Positions 52,041-61,067 are shown, counted from the stretch's first letter. The stretch is 64,000 nucleotides of DNA from Phycisphaerae bacterium (GCA_017993835.1 JAGOLX010000002.1:1-64000); one strand, 5' to 3'. Numbers and translations: made by a program. Notes: generated by a model not told the origin, from the letters alone.

Positions 52041-53975
52041 GTGCGTATTGCCTTGGGACAATTCAACGCGACGGTCGGCGACCTGGCCGGCAACGTGGCG
52101 AAGATGAAGAAGATCTGGTCCGACGCCATGGCGTCGGGGGCGGACCTGGTGGCGTTTCCGGAGATGGCGATCTGCGGGTATCCGCCGGAAGACCTGGTGT
52201 ATAAAAAGCAGTTCGTTCGGGACAACCGTACGGCCCTGGAGGAACTGGCAGAAGCCTGCAATCGCGGGACGGTCGTCGTGGGCTTCGTCGAGGAAAAAGG
52301 CCCAGGCGACGTATCGGAAAAAGGCAGATCGGGCCTATATTCTTCAACGAAATCTCTTGGTTCGATTTCGTTGAAGAATGGAAACGACGAGACTCTCGAC
52401 GCACGACCGGGGTTTGAAGGGGAAAAATCGAAGAGGGAGATTTTTCCCCCTCAAAGTAGGCCCGATCTGCCTTTTTCCGATCCGGGAGATGCCTCCGGCC
52501 TGTACAACGCCGCCGCGGTGATCCAGAAGGGTCGGATCGTGCACACGTATCACAAGTGCAGCCTGCCCAACTACAGCGTCTTCGACGAGCAGCGGTACTT
52601 CCAGGCGGGTGACCGGCCGGTCGTCGTGACCGTCCAGGGCCTGCGCGTCGCGGTCACCATCTGCGAGGATCTCTGGCATCCCCAGCGACTGACCGATCTG
52701 CTCCTGGGCGTCGGGCGGATCCACCTGCTGTTGAACATCTCGGCTTCGCCCTTCGACGTGGACAAGCTGGCCCTGAGGAACGAAGTCATCGCGAAGTGCT
52801 CGGACGCCTTCGACTGCGCGGTCGCATACTGCAACCTGATCGGCGGCCAGGACGAGCTGGTCTTCGATGGTCGGAGCACCGTGGTGGACTCGACCGGGCG
52901 AATCGCGGGCCGGGCCAGGGCATTCGACGAGGATCTACTGATCGCGGACGTCCGCGAGGATGCGGATGGGATTCAGGTGGAAGAACAGAAGGTGAGAAGG
53001 TCAGAGGGTGAGAAGGTCGGAGAGTCGGCTGTAAGCAACCGACGTTCGGGAGCCGACCTGACTGTCCGACCTTCTGACCTTCCAAACTTCTCACCTTCTT
53101 CTTCCGAGCCCGCGGACACGGTCAAGGAAGTCTACCAGGCCCTCGTGCTCGGACTGCGCGACTACGTCCTGAAGAACGGCTTCCGCCAGGTGATCCTCGG
53201 GATCAGCGGGGGGATCGATTCCGCGGTGACCGCGGCCATCGCCGCCGAGGCGCTGGGACCGCAGAACGTCCAGTGCGTGACCATGCCGTCGCGGTTCAAC
53301 AGTCCCGAGACGATCGCGGACTCCAAGCTCGTCGCGGACAACCTGGGCTGCCCCCTGCTGGCGATCCCGATCGAGCCGATCCTGGCGCCGTTCCACGCGT
53401 CGCTGAAGGCCGATCCCCGCTGGACGGACCGGGGCATCGCGTACGAGAACCTCCAGGCTCGCATTCGCGGCATGATCCTGATGTCCCTGAGCAACCAGGT
53501 GGGCTCGCTGGTTCTGACCACGGGCAACAAGAGCGAGGTTTCCGTCGGGTACAGCACGCTCTACGGGGATTCCGCGGGCGGTTTCGGCGTCATCAAGGAC
53601 GTGCTCAAGACGATGGTCTACCAACTGGCCGAGTACATCAACAAGCGGGCGGGGCGGGAGGTAATCCCGGTCGCAGTCATCAAGCGGATTCCCAGCGCGG
53701 AGCTTCGTCCGAACCAGAAAGACACGGACTCGCTGCCCGACTATGATCTGTTGGACCGGATCATCACAGGCTATGTGGAAGAGGACAAGTCCGCCCGCGA
53801 GCTGGTGGAATCGGGCCTGCCCGCCGCGACGGTCGAGCGGGTGATCCGAATGATCGACCGCAACGAGTACAAGAGGAGGCAGTCGGCGCCGGGGGTGCGG
53901 ATCACGCCGAAGGCCTTCGGCAAAGACCGCCGCCTGCCCATCACCAACCGTTACGGAAGCACGGGCGTCCGATGA
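52041..53975 (+). CDS. nadE: glutamine-dependent NAD+ synthase with two in-frame palindromic insertions
   Basis: 644 residues from the GTG at 52041 (VRIALGQFNATVGDLAGN), 9 nt after GGAG; the family is usually about 540-560. The glutaminase (nitrilase) domain has Glu in AFPEMAICGYPPEDL, Lys in TYHKCSLPNY and Cys in TICEDLWH. The synthetase domain has ILGISGGIDSAV. Two stretches are foreign: about residues 91-147, coded by the structured element 52313-52481, and about 313-355, coded by the element 52979-53105. Both fall in a loop or linker and leave every catalytic motif intact, so the enzyme is probably functional. Overlaps the next gene by four bases. Confidence 0.92.
   Translation: MRIALGQFNATVGDLAGNVAKMKKIWSDAMASGADLVAFPEMAICGYPPEDLVYKKQFVRDNRTALEELAEACNRGTVVVGFVEEKGPGDVSEKGRSGLYSSTKSLGSISLKNGNDETLDARPGFEGEKSKREIFPPQSRPDLPFSDPGDASGLYNAAAVIQKGRIVHTYHKCSLPNYSVFDEQRYFQAGDRPVVVTVQGLRVAVTICEDLWHPQRLTDLLLGVGRIHLLLNISASPFDVDKLALRNEVIAKCSDAFDCAVAYCNLIGGQDELVFDGRSTVVDSTGRIAGRARAFDEDLLIADVREDADGIQVEEQKVRRSEGEKVGESAVSNRRSGADLTVRPSDLPNFSPSSSEPADTVKEVYQALVLGLRDYVLKNGFRQVILGISGGIDSAVTAAIAAEALGPQNVQCVTMPSRFNSPETIADSKLVADNLGCPLLAIPIEPILAPFHASLKADPRWTDRGIAYENLQARIRGMILMSLSNQVGSLVLTTGNKSEVSVGYSTLYGDSAGGFGVIKDVLKTMVYQLAEYINKRAGREVIPVAVIKRIPSAELRPNQKDTDSLPDYDLLDRIITGYVEEDKSARELVESGLPAATVERVIRMIDRNEYKRRQSAPGVRITPKAFGKDRRLPITNRYGSTGVR
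52313..52481 (+). repeat. palindromic element A1 inserted in frame in nadE
   Basis: 169 nt with perfect 25-bp terminal inverted arms (52313-52337 and 52457-52481). Inside are a perfect 16-bp hairpin (52339-52354/52364-52379) and an 11-bp hairpin (52419-52429/52439-52449). It codes for the extra residues 91-147 of NadE. A related inverted copy is at 60962-61194. Confidence 0.88.
52979..53105 (+). repeat. palindromic element D inserted in frame in nadE linker
   Basis: 127-nt imperfect palindrome made of GAGAAGGTC-type units on the left and their complements GACCTTCTCAC on the right, around AGTCGGCT/AGCCGACC. It codes for residues about 313-355 (QKVRRSEGEKVGESAVSNRR onward), between glutaminase and synthetase domains. 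Confidence 0.75.
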
Positions 53976-55204
53976 ACCGACTGGCTGTGAGAAAGGCGTG
54001 GGAGGCGATCCGCAAGCCGGACGTATGCGCCAGGCCGTACTACGTGCAGTTCGAGGTGACCACGCACTGCAATCTGGCCTGCTATATGTGCGTCCGCAAT
54101 GAGGTGATCAAACACCCCAGGCACCTGGCGTTCGAGGACTTCCGTCGGGTGTTCGACCAGATCAGGCCGCCCACCCTGACGCTGAGCGGCGCGGGCGAAC
54201 CGCTGCTGAATCCCGCGCTGGCGCAGATGATCGCCCACGCAAGCCGGCAGGGAACGCGGACGATGATCCCGAGCAACGGCACGCTGCTGTTGAAGGGGGA
54301 CACGGAAAACGGCAGGTCGGGCGACGCGGTGGATGCGTGGATGCGTAGAAGCGTAGATGCGGATGCCGCTTCCACGCTTTCGCGCTCCCACGCTTGCACT
54401 TCTTCCGTGCTGGCGGCGTCGCTCGTGGAGGCGGGCTTGAACGTGTTGAAGATCTCGATTGACGCCGCGACTGCGGGGACCTATGTGGCCATCCGCCGGC
54501 AGGATTGCTTCGACAAGATCGTCGAGGGCGTCCGTCGGCTCGGCGAGCTGAAGAAAGCCAGGGGGACCCGCTCCCCGGAAATCCGCTTCGACGTGGTGAT
54601 CCTGAAGGAGAACTACGCAGAGATTCCGGACATCGTCCGTCTGGCCTGCGACCTGGATGTCGGAACGGTCTTCTTTCGGGCGCTCCAGACCAAGGGCATC
54701 GGCAGCCAGCGGGAAGAGGAGATCGGCAAGGACATGGATTTCGACGGCCTGGCCCGGGCGGTCCGCACCGGCATCGGCGAGGCCGCCCGCCTGAAAGTGC
54801 GGACGAACCTCAAGGATGTCGCCCGCGACTTCGAAGCCTATCGGTCCATCTATCTTGCGCAGGACGCGAACATGGCGGGACAGATCTGCCTGCTGCCCTG
54901 GCTCCAGTGCTTCATCTCGGTCAAAGGAGAGCTGTCGCCGTGCTGTGCGACGTACACGAACGAGAGCTTCTCGGGCGGCAACGTCTTCGAGCAGCCGTTT
55001 GAAGCGGTCTGGAACGGCGAGAAGATGCAGGCCCTTCGACGTCAGTTCAAGAGCCGGCGAAATCCGTTTGCGGTCTGTCGCGACTGCCTGCCGCGCAGTA
55101 TCCCGGTGCTGTTGAAGATGAACTCGCTGTTGCCCGGCTTCGTCTGGGGCCGCCGGTCGCGAAAAGGAGCCTGCGGCAACTGCGTGCAGCCGCAGGGAGA
55201 GTAG
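53972..55204 (+). CDS. radical SAM/SPASM protein with in-frame repeat insertion
   Basis: 410 residues; its ATG overlaps the nadE stop. The radical SAM cluster motif is TTHCNLACYMCVRNE, followed by LTLSGAGEPLLNPAL. A SPASM-type auxiliary cluster region is at the end: CLLPWLQCFISVKGELSPCC and FAVCRDCLPR. Residues about 108-146 (KGDTENGRSGDAVDAWMRRS onward) are coded by a repeat insertion at 54298-54412 and interrupt the barrel between SNGTLL and AASLVEAGLNVLKISID, positions that are contiguous in relatives. The product modified is unknown; possibly a peptide or a surface-glycan component. Confidence 0.85.
   Translation: MNRLAVRKAWEAIRKPDVCARPYYVQFEVTTHCNLACYMCVRNEVIKHPRHLAFEDFRRVFDQIRPPTLTLSGAGEPLLNPALAQMIAHASRQGTRTMIPSNGTLLLKGDTENGRSGDAVDAWMRRSVDADAASTLSRSHACTSSVLAASLVEAGLNVLKISIDAATAGTYVAIRRQDCFDKIVEGVRRLGELKKARGTRSPEIRFDVVILKENYAEIPDIVRLACDLDVGTVFFRALQTKGIGSQREEEIGKDMDFDGLARAVRTGIGEAARLKVRTNLKDVARDFEAYRSIYLAQDANMAGQICLLPWLQCFISVKGELSPCCATYTNESFSGGNVFEQPFEAVWNGEKMQALRRQFKSRRNPFAVCRDCLPRSIPVLLKMNSLLPGFVWGRRSRKGACGNCVQPQGE
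54298..54412 (+). repeat. palindromic element E inserted in frame in the radical SAM gene
   Basis: Ends CACGGAA (54301-54307) and TTCCGTG (54403-54409) are inverted. Positions 54305-54322 match the terminal arm of element A2 (60964-60981) at 17 of 18 bases. The interior is an imperfect palindrome of GCGTGGATGCGTAGAAGCG type with complement CGCTTCCACGC. Confidence 0.7.
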
Positions 55205-55218
55205 GGGTTCGGCGGGGG

Positions 55219-56010
55219 CTATTTCTTCTCGCAGAACCAGCCTATCCCATTGCACAACCACGTCAGCGGCCAGATCCGTCGAAAGGGGACGTCGATCATC
55301 AGGTTGACCGCCTGGAGAACGACGGGATACCGAACGTGTGAAATGGAAAGCCCCACGGAACGCACTCGGGTGAATCCCGCCTGCCTGAGGCACCGCGTGA
55401 TTGCGGCCGGATTCACCGGCCTCTCGTCGGGAACCAGCTCCGTGACATTTCCCAGGAAGGCGCGAAGACAGCGGGTCGCGACGTTGGGAAGGAAGAACCG
55501 GTTGGGCTCCTGTACCGCCAGGACGCCGCCGGGCCTGAGAATGCGGAAGAACTCTTTCACGAACGGGTCGAAACCCACCTTGTGCACATGATGGAGAAAA
55601 AGGGGACAGACCACGATGTCGAATGTGGCCGAGGGGTAGCCGGATGCTCGGATGTCCCCCTCGCGCGTGACCACGTGACGCGGGCACTGGGACAGAGCCA
55701 GGGGCGATATGTCGATTCCGTGAATCGAGTCGCAGAGTCCCTTCAGGTAGCCCGTTTCCCATCCTGAGCCGATGGGAGCGAGGAGCGCCTTGGCCTTGCC
55801 CCGATAGGGGGCCGACCGAATGAAGCGGGCCAAATAGCCGTAGAAGCGGATCTTCTCCGCATCGACGGAGAGCCAATGTCGCTCTCGAGAAGCGAACGGA
55901 AAACGGGACGTCCAATGGTCGAAGTCAACGTAGAACCCCTTTTCATGCCAGTCTCGCTCGCACTGCAGCGCTTGCTCCGTCCGTCTCGAAAGGTCCTCAT
56001 TGTCGGCCAC
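55219..56010 (-). CDS. class I SAM-dependent methyltransferase
   Basis: 263 residues from a GTG at 56010 (VADNEDLSRRTEQALQ), chosen because AAGGAG lies 6 nt before it; a TTG five codons upstream is a weaker option. The SAM-binding loop is LLAPIGSGWETGYLKGL, then GIDISPLALSQCP and FDIVVCPLFLHHVHKVGFDP (Methyltransf_11 type), with RPGGVLAVQEPNRF following. The end has a hydrophobic segment that may sit on the membrane. Last gene of the polysaccharide cluster; substrate may be a glycan or lipid. Confidence 0.85.
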   Translation of the reverse strand: MADNEDLSRRTEQALQCERDWHEKGFYVDFDHWTSRFPFASRERHWLSVDAEKIRFYGYLARFIRSAPYRGKAKALLAPIGSGWETGYLKGLCDSIHGIDISPLALSQCPRHVVTREGDIRASGYPSATFDIVVCPLFLHHVHKVGFDPFVKEFFRILRPGGVLAVQEPNRFFLPNVATRCLRAFLGNVTELVPDERPVNPAAITRCLRQAGFTRVRSVGLSISHVRYPVVLQAVNLMIDVPFRRIWPLTWLCNGIGWFCEKK

Positions 56011-56088
56011 GGCAGTCTCCTTCAAGAACGTGGACGCAGCTTTTCCGGTGGCCGCTGCCCCTTGCGGGGTTCTTCCCGGCGAACCGTT

Positions 56089-57105
56089 CTATGCATGACG
56101 CCGATGGGTTCCCCAAGCCACTGGATCTCCCGCGACGGTCTTTCCAGGCCCGCCGGACATCCTCTCGATGACTCGGATATTGTAGTACCTGTAGTCGTCA
56201 TAGTCGCCGTAGGATTCCTGATGGTTGTAGAGGTCTTCCACGATGTCGGCCACGGTCTGTTGCGGCTGATATCCGAGCAGCGTCTTGGCCTTGTCGATGC
56301 TCACTTTGTAGTTGCGGCAATCGTTCTTGTTCTTGATGTCGATCTTCACCTTCAGGCCGGTCAGCTTCTCCACCGCGGACTTGACCATGTCGCTGACTTG
56401 GCCCACGGTGTGATTCTGGGAGGCGATATTGAAGACTCCGTTTACGGCCGAGTCGGCCTGAATGGCCCGCAGATAGGCCGACGTCGCATCGCGCATCGCC
56501 AGGATGGGACGCCAAATCGACGGATTGTCGACCGTGATCTTCCGCTCGGTCATGGCGGACTTGAACATGGTGTTCACAATCAGGTCCATTCTCATGCGGG
56601 GGCTGTGCCCGCTCACCGTACCTTTGCGGAGAGCAATGACCGAGAAACTCTTGTCCTGGAGCTGGAGCACGCCTCGTTCGCCCTGCAGCTTCGAGATGCC
56701 GTAGGGATAATCGCAGGTGGCGGGGCTTTCTTCGTTGTACAATTCGTCCACCGCGTAGCCGTAGACCGAACAGGAAGAGGCGTAAATGAACCGTCGGACG
56801 CCGGCCTTTTTGGCGGTGAACGCCAGATACGAGGGCAGGGCGCCGTTGAACACGAAGTTCCTCGGGGGATCGTATTCCGCCATGGGGTCGTTGGACATGC
56901 CAGCCAGGAAGATGACTTGGTCATAACCCCGCAGATCTTCCTGCGTGCAATCGAAGAGGTCCTGAGCTCGGACCGGAACGCCGGCCGGCAGGTTGTTCCC
57001 GAACCATAACAAGTCCACCACATCCACGGCATAGCCGTGTTCCACAAGAACCGGCACCAGGGCGGAACCGACATATCCCGCGCCGCCTGCGACGAGAAGC
57101 TTCAT
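56089..57105 (-). CDS. NAD-dependent nucleotide-sugar epimerase/dehydratase
   Basis: 338 residues. The Rossmann motif is LLVAGGAGYVGSALVPVL, the catalytic serine is in ASSCSVYG and the Tyr-x3-Lys is in CDYPYGISKLQGE. The C-terminal half has the substrate-binding WRPILAMRDATSAYLRAI of extended SDRs. It probably acts on a UDP- or dTDP-sugar for surface glycan synthesis. AGGAG precedes the ATG. It directly precedes the methyltransferase gene. Confidence 0.9.
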   Translation of the reverse strand: MKLLVAGGAGYVGSALVPVLVEHGYAVDVVDLLWFGNNLPAGVPVRAQDLFDCTQEDLRGYDQVIFLAGMSNDPMAEYDPPRNFVFNGALPSYLAFTAKKAGVRRFIYASSCSVYGYAVDELYNEESPATCDYPYGISKLQGERGVLQLQDKSFSVIALRKGTVSGHSPRMRMDLIVNTMFKSAMTERKITVDNPSIWRPILAMRDATSAYLRAIQADSAVNGVFNIASQNHTVGQVSDMVKSAVEKLTGLKVKIDIKNKNDCRNYKVSIDKAKTLLGYQPQQTVADIVEDLYNHQESYGDYDDYRYYNIRVIERMSGGPGKTVAGDPVAWGTHRRHA

Positions 57106-57115
57106 CCTCGTACTC

Positions 57116-57835
57116 CTATTGTCCTACGAGCGCATCATATTTGCTGCAATCGAGGGATGTGTCCTCGGGAACACGGAACGCGACATCATGAATGGACATG
57201 GGGCCGATCGGACGGGTCTCGTCCAGGCTCCGAGCGTATTCCAGCACGGTCCTGCGTCGGCTTCCGATGTGAATCACCCCCGTGATATCGGTATCCAGCA
57301 GCCGGACGATCTTCCTGGCGACGACGGAGACCTTCTCTCGGCTGGTCCACTGATCTGCGAAGGCACTCGGATAGGGAAACACGTCCGGCCCGAAGGTCGT
57401 CCGTACGATGAGGCCTTTGGGGTACATCCGCACGGCGCACTCGCCTCCCAGCTTGGACCATGCATACCCGTTCACCGGATGCAGCGCATCCTCTTCGCGG
57501 TAGTTGCCCCGATCGCCCTGGAAGACATAATCCGTGGAGATGTAGATGAGCCGGCAGTCGAACTCCATACAGAGGCGAACCACGTGAGCCGTCCCGATGA
57601 TATTGACTTCGACGGCGTGCCCGGGGTCTCGATCCACCCTGGGCGGAGACGTGAACGCCGCGGCATGGATCAGCGTGCGGCACGGCCTGTCACGCAAATA
57701 GCTTCTCATCTGCGGATAGTTCGTGACGTTGAACTCGGCGGACGAGGGGTACTGGGCATCCGGCAGGATGGCCCGAAAGGCCGACCCAAGCAGTCCGCTG
57801 CCCCCGGTGAAGAGACATCCCGATCCAGTCGTCAT
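57116..57835 (-). CDS. RmlD-like sugar reductase
   Basis: 239 residues, somewhat shorter than dTDP-4-dehydrorhamnose reductases (about 290). It has CLFTGGSGLLGSAFRAIL, LIHAAAFTSPPRVDRDPGHA, LIYISTDYVFQGDRGNYREE and the YAWSKLGGE catalytic segment. The C-terminal substrate-binding lobe is reduced. Positioned between rmlC-like and epimerase genes on the same strand; converts a keto-sugar nucleotide to a deoxy-sugar. Confidence 0.87.
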   Translation of the reverse strand: MTTGSGCLFTGGSGLLGSAFRAILPDAQYPSSAEFNVTNYPQMRSYLRDRPCRTLIHAAAFTSPPRVDRDPGHAVEVNIIGTAHVVRLCMEFDCRLIYISTDYVFQGDRGNYREEDALHPVNGYAWSKLGGECAVRMYPKGLIVRTTFGPDVFPYPSAFADQWTSREKVSVVARKIVRLLDTDITGVIHIGSRRRTVLEYARSLDETRPIGPMSIHDVAFRVPEDTSLDCSKYDALVGQ

Positions 57836-57859
57836 CCTGTGCCCCCGTCAATCCCGCGG

Positions 57860-58498
57860 TTAGCATGGTCCATACACGAAATGATCCGATCGCGCATCCG
57901 CGGCCCAGGCCGCCACCGTGAGCGCGTTTCTATCTTTGTCCGTCATCAGGGGCTCCGATCTGGCCGCGGCGTCGAAGGCGTCCTTGAGCCCTGGATCGCA
58001 CAACGACCAGTCGATATCCGTCGCCAGAGGGGAGATTCCCGCTTCACAGGTCGGACTGTATGAGCCGGAACAGAAGTACTCGATGGCGCTGTCTTGAGGA
58101 AAGAAGTTCCCGTGTGCGAATCCGGGAGGCACCCAAATCCATTCACCCCAATCCTGGTCGAACGCGGATCGCATGTCGTAGCCAATGGCCCGGCCGAATG
58201 TGGGAGATCCCTTGCGAATGTCGAGCACGATATCCACCATGTGGCCGACCAGGGTGCGCACGAGCTTGCCCATGCAGGGGTTCCACTGGAAATGCAGACC
58301 CCGGATGACGCCGTGTTTCGAGTAGCTCTCATTGGCCTGAACGAATCGGATCTGCTTCATGAAACTCATATCGGGATGGGTGTCGAAGTCCGTCAGCCGA
58401 TAGGGTTCCGTGAAGTACCCTCTGTGATCCGGGAAACGAGCGAAACGAATCACCTTGACCGCCGGGATCGAGAGTGGCCGCACCGTCAGTATCTTCAT
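57860..58498 (-). CDS. rmlC: dTDP-4-dehydrorhamnose 3,5-epimerase-like protein (RmlC)
   Basis: 212 residues with the RmlC cupin pattern: DHRGYFTEPYR, QANESYSKHGVIRGLHFQWN with the conserved His, MVDIVLDIRKGSPTFGRAIG, and WIWVPPGFAHGNFF. It inverts C3 and C5 of a 4-keto-6-deoxy sugar nucleotide. With the RmlD-like gene next to it the cluster should produce a deoxyhexose, though rmlA and rmlB are not in the window. Confidence 0.88.
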   Translation of the reverse strand: MKILTVRPLSIPAVKVIRFARFPDHRGYFTEPYRLTDFDTHPDMSFMKQIRFVQANESYSKHGVIRGLHFQWNPCMGKLVRTLVGHMVDIVLDIRKGSPTFGRAIGYDMRSAFDQDWGEWIWVPPGFAHGNFFPQDSAIEYFCSGSYSPTCEAGISPLATDIDWSLCDPGLKDAFDAAARSEPLMTDKDRNALTVAAWAADARSDHFVYGPC

Positions 58499-58578
58499 CT
58501 TCAGCCTCTATCCATTCCGTGTTTGCTCTGCCGGTTCGGGGCGCCATGGCTGCGGCTCTCGGGAGAGCGAGCGACCCA

Positions 58579-59478
58579 CTACGCTTTCCTGGAACCCACG
58601 ATTTTCTCTCTGCGCACGAGGTTCAGGGCGATGTTCACCCCCGCCATGGCCCATATTCCGGAATACACAAGGAAGTTTGTCAGGAAAGAGTAGCTCTCCG
58701 AGTAGTGCTTCTCGTGGAAGACCGCCATCGACCTGTAGAACTCCCACGTATTCTTGTAGGGCAGGACCCTGCTGCCTCCCAAGCCGCCGTGGTGCATGAT
58801 CACCGCCTGGGGCACGTAGTGAACCTTCCACCCGGCTTTCTTGATTCGATAGCACCAGTCCAGATCGTCCCCATACATCGTGTACGATTCGTCCATCAGG
58901 CCCACGCGGTCCATCACTTCCCTTCGGACCATCATGCACGCGCCCGACAGGGAGTCGATTTCCCCCATCTCGTCGGGGTGCAGATGCGACATCACATAGT
59001 GCCCGAACCTCTTGTTCCGTGGGAACAGCTTGTGCAGCCGGAGGAAGTAGTAAATGGCGGACATGGGCGTCGGGAAGCCTCTTCGGCACTGTTTCTGCAG
59101 AGAGCCGTTCGGATTCAGGACTTTGGGTCCGCAGGCCCCGGAGTCGGGATGGCTGTCCAGGAAATCGACCAGGGCGTCCAGGGCCCCGGGCCGCACAACG
59201 GTGTCATTGTTGAGGGACAATACGTACTCGCCCCGGCTGGCTTTGAGCCCTCGGTTGTTGGCCTTGATGAAACCTTCGTTGCTGTCGCTCTGAATCAGTG
59301 TGACCGTGGGGAACTGCTCTTTCACCAGTTGGCCGCTCCCGTCCTGGGAGTGGTTGTCCACCACGATGACCTCCATCGGGAACCTGCAACCGGCTGCGAA
59401 GAGGGACCGCAAGCACTGTTCCAGGTACTCTTTCGCGTTATAATTGACTATGGAGATCGATACGCGTGCGCCCACCAT
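58579..59478 (-). CDS. family 2 glycosyltransferase
   Basis: 299 residues from the ATG at 59478 (MVGARVSISIVNYNAKEYLE), preceded by GAGGTGC. GT-A motifs are VIVVDNHSQDGSG, EGFIKANNRGLKASRGEYVL, LNNDTVV and the DxD-like MYGDDLDWCYR; a membrane segment near the end (FLVYSGIWAMAGVNIAL) anchors it. It is of the rhamnosyltransferase-like type and adds a sugar to a surface glycan. A truncated relative lies just upstream. Confidence 0.92.
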   Translation of the reverse strand: MVGARVSISIVNYNAKEYLEQCLRSLFAAGCRFPMEVIVVDNHSQDGSGQLVKEQFPTVTLIQSDSNEGFIKANNRGLKASRGEYVLSLNNDTVVRPGALDALVDFLDSHPDSGACGPKVLNPNGSLQKQCRRGFPTPMSAIYYFLRLHKLFPRNKRFGHYVMSHLHPDEMGEIDSLSGACMMVRREVMDRVGLMDESYTMYGDDLDWCYRIKKAGWKVHYVPQAVIMHHGGLGGSRVLPYKNTWEFYRSMAVFHEKHYSESYSFLTNFLVYSGIWAMAGVNIALNLVRREKIVGSRKA

Positions 59479-59554
59479 GCACCTCACAAAGGCAATGAGC
59501 CAAGGATCTCTCCCGGCAGTCGGACCGGTTCCGGGAGACGGCCGGGCGGCACGA

Positions 59555-59755
59555 CCGGGAGAAGCCGACGTTCGCTTGGTTCTCGATGACCTGCACCTTC
59601 GGGAAATGCGACTTGACCATCGGCACGCTGTCGTCGTGAGAGTTGTTGTCCACCACCCAGATGCTCGTGGGCGTGCCGTCGGCACCGCGATAGACCGATC
59701 CCTGGCAACCTTTCAGCAACTTCTCCGTGCTGTAACTTACCATGACAATCGACAA
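59555..59755 (-). pseudogene. remnant of a second family 2 glycosyltransferase
   Basis: Reads LSIVMVSYSTEKLLKGCQGS, then IWVVDNNSHDDSVPMVKSHF and IENQANVGFSR, exactly the first 67 residues of a GT2 domain, then homology stops and a stop codon follows after about 38 unrelated residues. It overlaps the end of the GT4 gene with a TTG start. The rest of the gene is lost, presumably by deletion; it is not a fusion with the intact GT2. Confidence 0.75.
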
Positions 59756-60927
59756 AGCTCGTACACTTCTTTCTGCTGCCGGGCTATTGTATCAATCGCG
59801 AATTTCTGCTCAACTGTTTTTCTGGCCTGCTCGACCATTTTTTCGACCTGGTCGCGGGGCTTTGCCAGGATCGTCAGGACGGCTTCGGCCATCGCGCTGC
59901 CGTCGCCCGCGGGCACGACGAACCCCGTCCGGCCCGACTCCACCATCTCGCGGACTGCCCCGACGTCCGTCGCCACGACGGGCACCTTCATCGCCATCGC
60001 CTCCAGCAGCGCCACCGGGCACGACTCCAGGATCGAGGGCAGGACGAACACGTCCAGCGCGGAAAGGACCAGCGGGATGTCGTCCCGGAAGCCGGCAAAG
60101 AGCATGCTGTCCTCCAATCCCAGCTCGGTCCTCAATTGCTGCACCTGCTCCCAGCAGGCGGCATCCGTATCGAGCTTGCGCCCGACGATGACGAATCGGG
60201 CGCCGCTCACCCGCTCGCGGATCTTCGCGGCGGCCTGGAGGAAATACGTGTAGCCCTTGAATCGGTTCAGATTACCGATCGCGCCGATGAGGACGCAGTC
60301 CGCCGGCACGCCCAGCTCGGCGCGGACGCGGGCCCGCTCCGCTGCGTCGTAGACCTCGGGGACGAGAGAGTCGGCGTCAATACCGGAGTACACGACCGAG
60401 GTCTTGTCCCGCAGTTGGGGATTGCGAGCGGTGCGCGATTGTCTGAGCCCTTCGCCCTGCACGATGACCCGGGACGCCAGACGCGTGACCATGGGCAGCA
60501 GGAGCCGCAGGAGAGGTCCCGGCAGGTGGTCGTTGTAGAGCCATACGATAGGGACGCCCGCCCACCGGGCCGCCAGGGCCGGAACGAAGTTCGTCACGCC
60601 GTCAACGTGCACCAGGGTGATGCTCTTCGACCGGATCAGCCTGCGGATCTTCGCCAGATTGTATGGCAACATGCAGCAGAATCGGGCGAAATTGAGCAGG
60701 GGGTGGTGCCGGGCGAAACACTGAATGGATCGACACCAGAAGGCATCGAACCCCTCGGGCCGCCAGAGCTCGGGGCTCTTTTGCCCGAACAGGAAGAGCG
60801 TTTCCACGCCGAGCGTCCTCAGGCGCCGCGCGGTAGTCTCCGCCAGCCGGTGCGGCCCGCCGAACCGGTTGTCCATGATGCAGTACAGCACTCGTATCGG
60901 CTGCGTGTCGCCCGGAGTGTCGTTCAT
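59737..60927 (-). CDS. family 4 glycosyltransferase
   Basis: 396 residues, GT-B fold. N-terminal acceptor domain with RVLYCIMDNRFGGPHRLAET; C-terminal nucleotide-sugar domain with IGAIGNLNRFKGYTYFLQAA, FRDDIPLVLSALDVFVLPSI and the LESCPVALLEAMAMKVPVVA E-x7-E motif. Transfers a sugar from a nucleotide donor during surface polysaccharide assembly. First gene of the minus-strand cluster. Confidence 0.92.
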   Translation of the reverse strand: MNDTPGDTQPIRVLYCIMDNRFGGPHRLAETTARRLRTLGVETLFLFGQKSPELWRPEGFDAFWCRSIQCFARHHPLLNFARFCCMLPYNLAKIRRLIRSKSITLVHVDGVTNFVPALAARWAGVPIVWLYNDHLPGPLLRLLLPMVTRLASRVIVQGEGLRQSRTARNPQLRDKTSVVYSGIDADSLVPEVYDAAERARVRAELGVPADCVLIGAIGNLNRFKGYTYFLQAAAKIRERVSGARFVIVGRKLDTDAACWEQVQQLRTELGLEDSMLFAGFRDDIPLVLSALDVFVLPSILESCPVALLEAMAMKVPVVATDVGAVREMVESGRTGFVVPAGDGSAMAEAVLTILAKPRDQVEKMVEQARKTVEQKFAIDTIARQQKEVYELCRLSW

Positions 60928-61021
60928 GCCGACATGGTAACGTCTGTTCTCGCCCGTTGCTCTGAAAAAGGCAGGTCGGGCCTACTGTGAGGGGGAAAAA
61001 TCTCCTGGCTCGGTTCTTCCC

Positions 61022-61067
61022 TGTGGCACCCCCGCCCTCGGGGGTGTTCCGTCCCCAGCCGGGGGCG
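61022..61067 (+). repeat. element B, copy inside A2
   Basis: 46 nt with CACCCCC and GGGGGTG arms. It matches the reverse complement of 62246-62291 at 42 of 46 positions without gaps. Confidence 0.8.
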
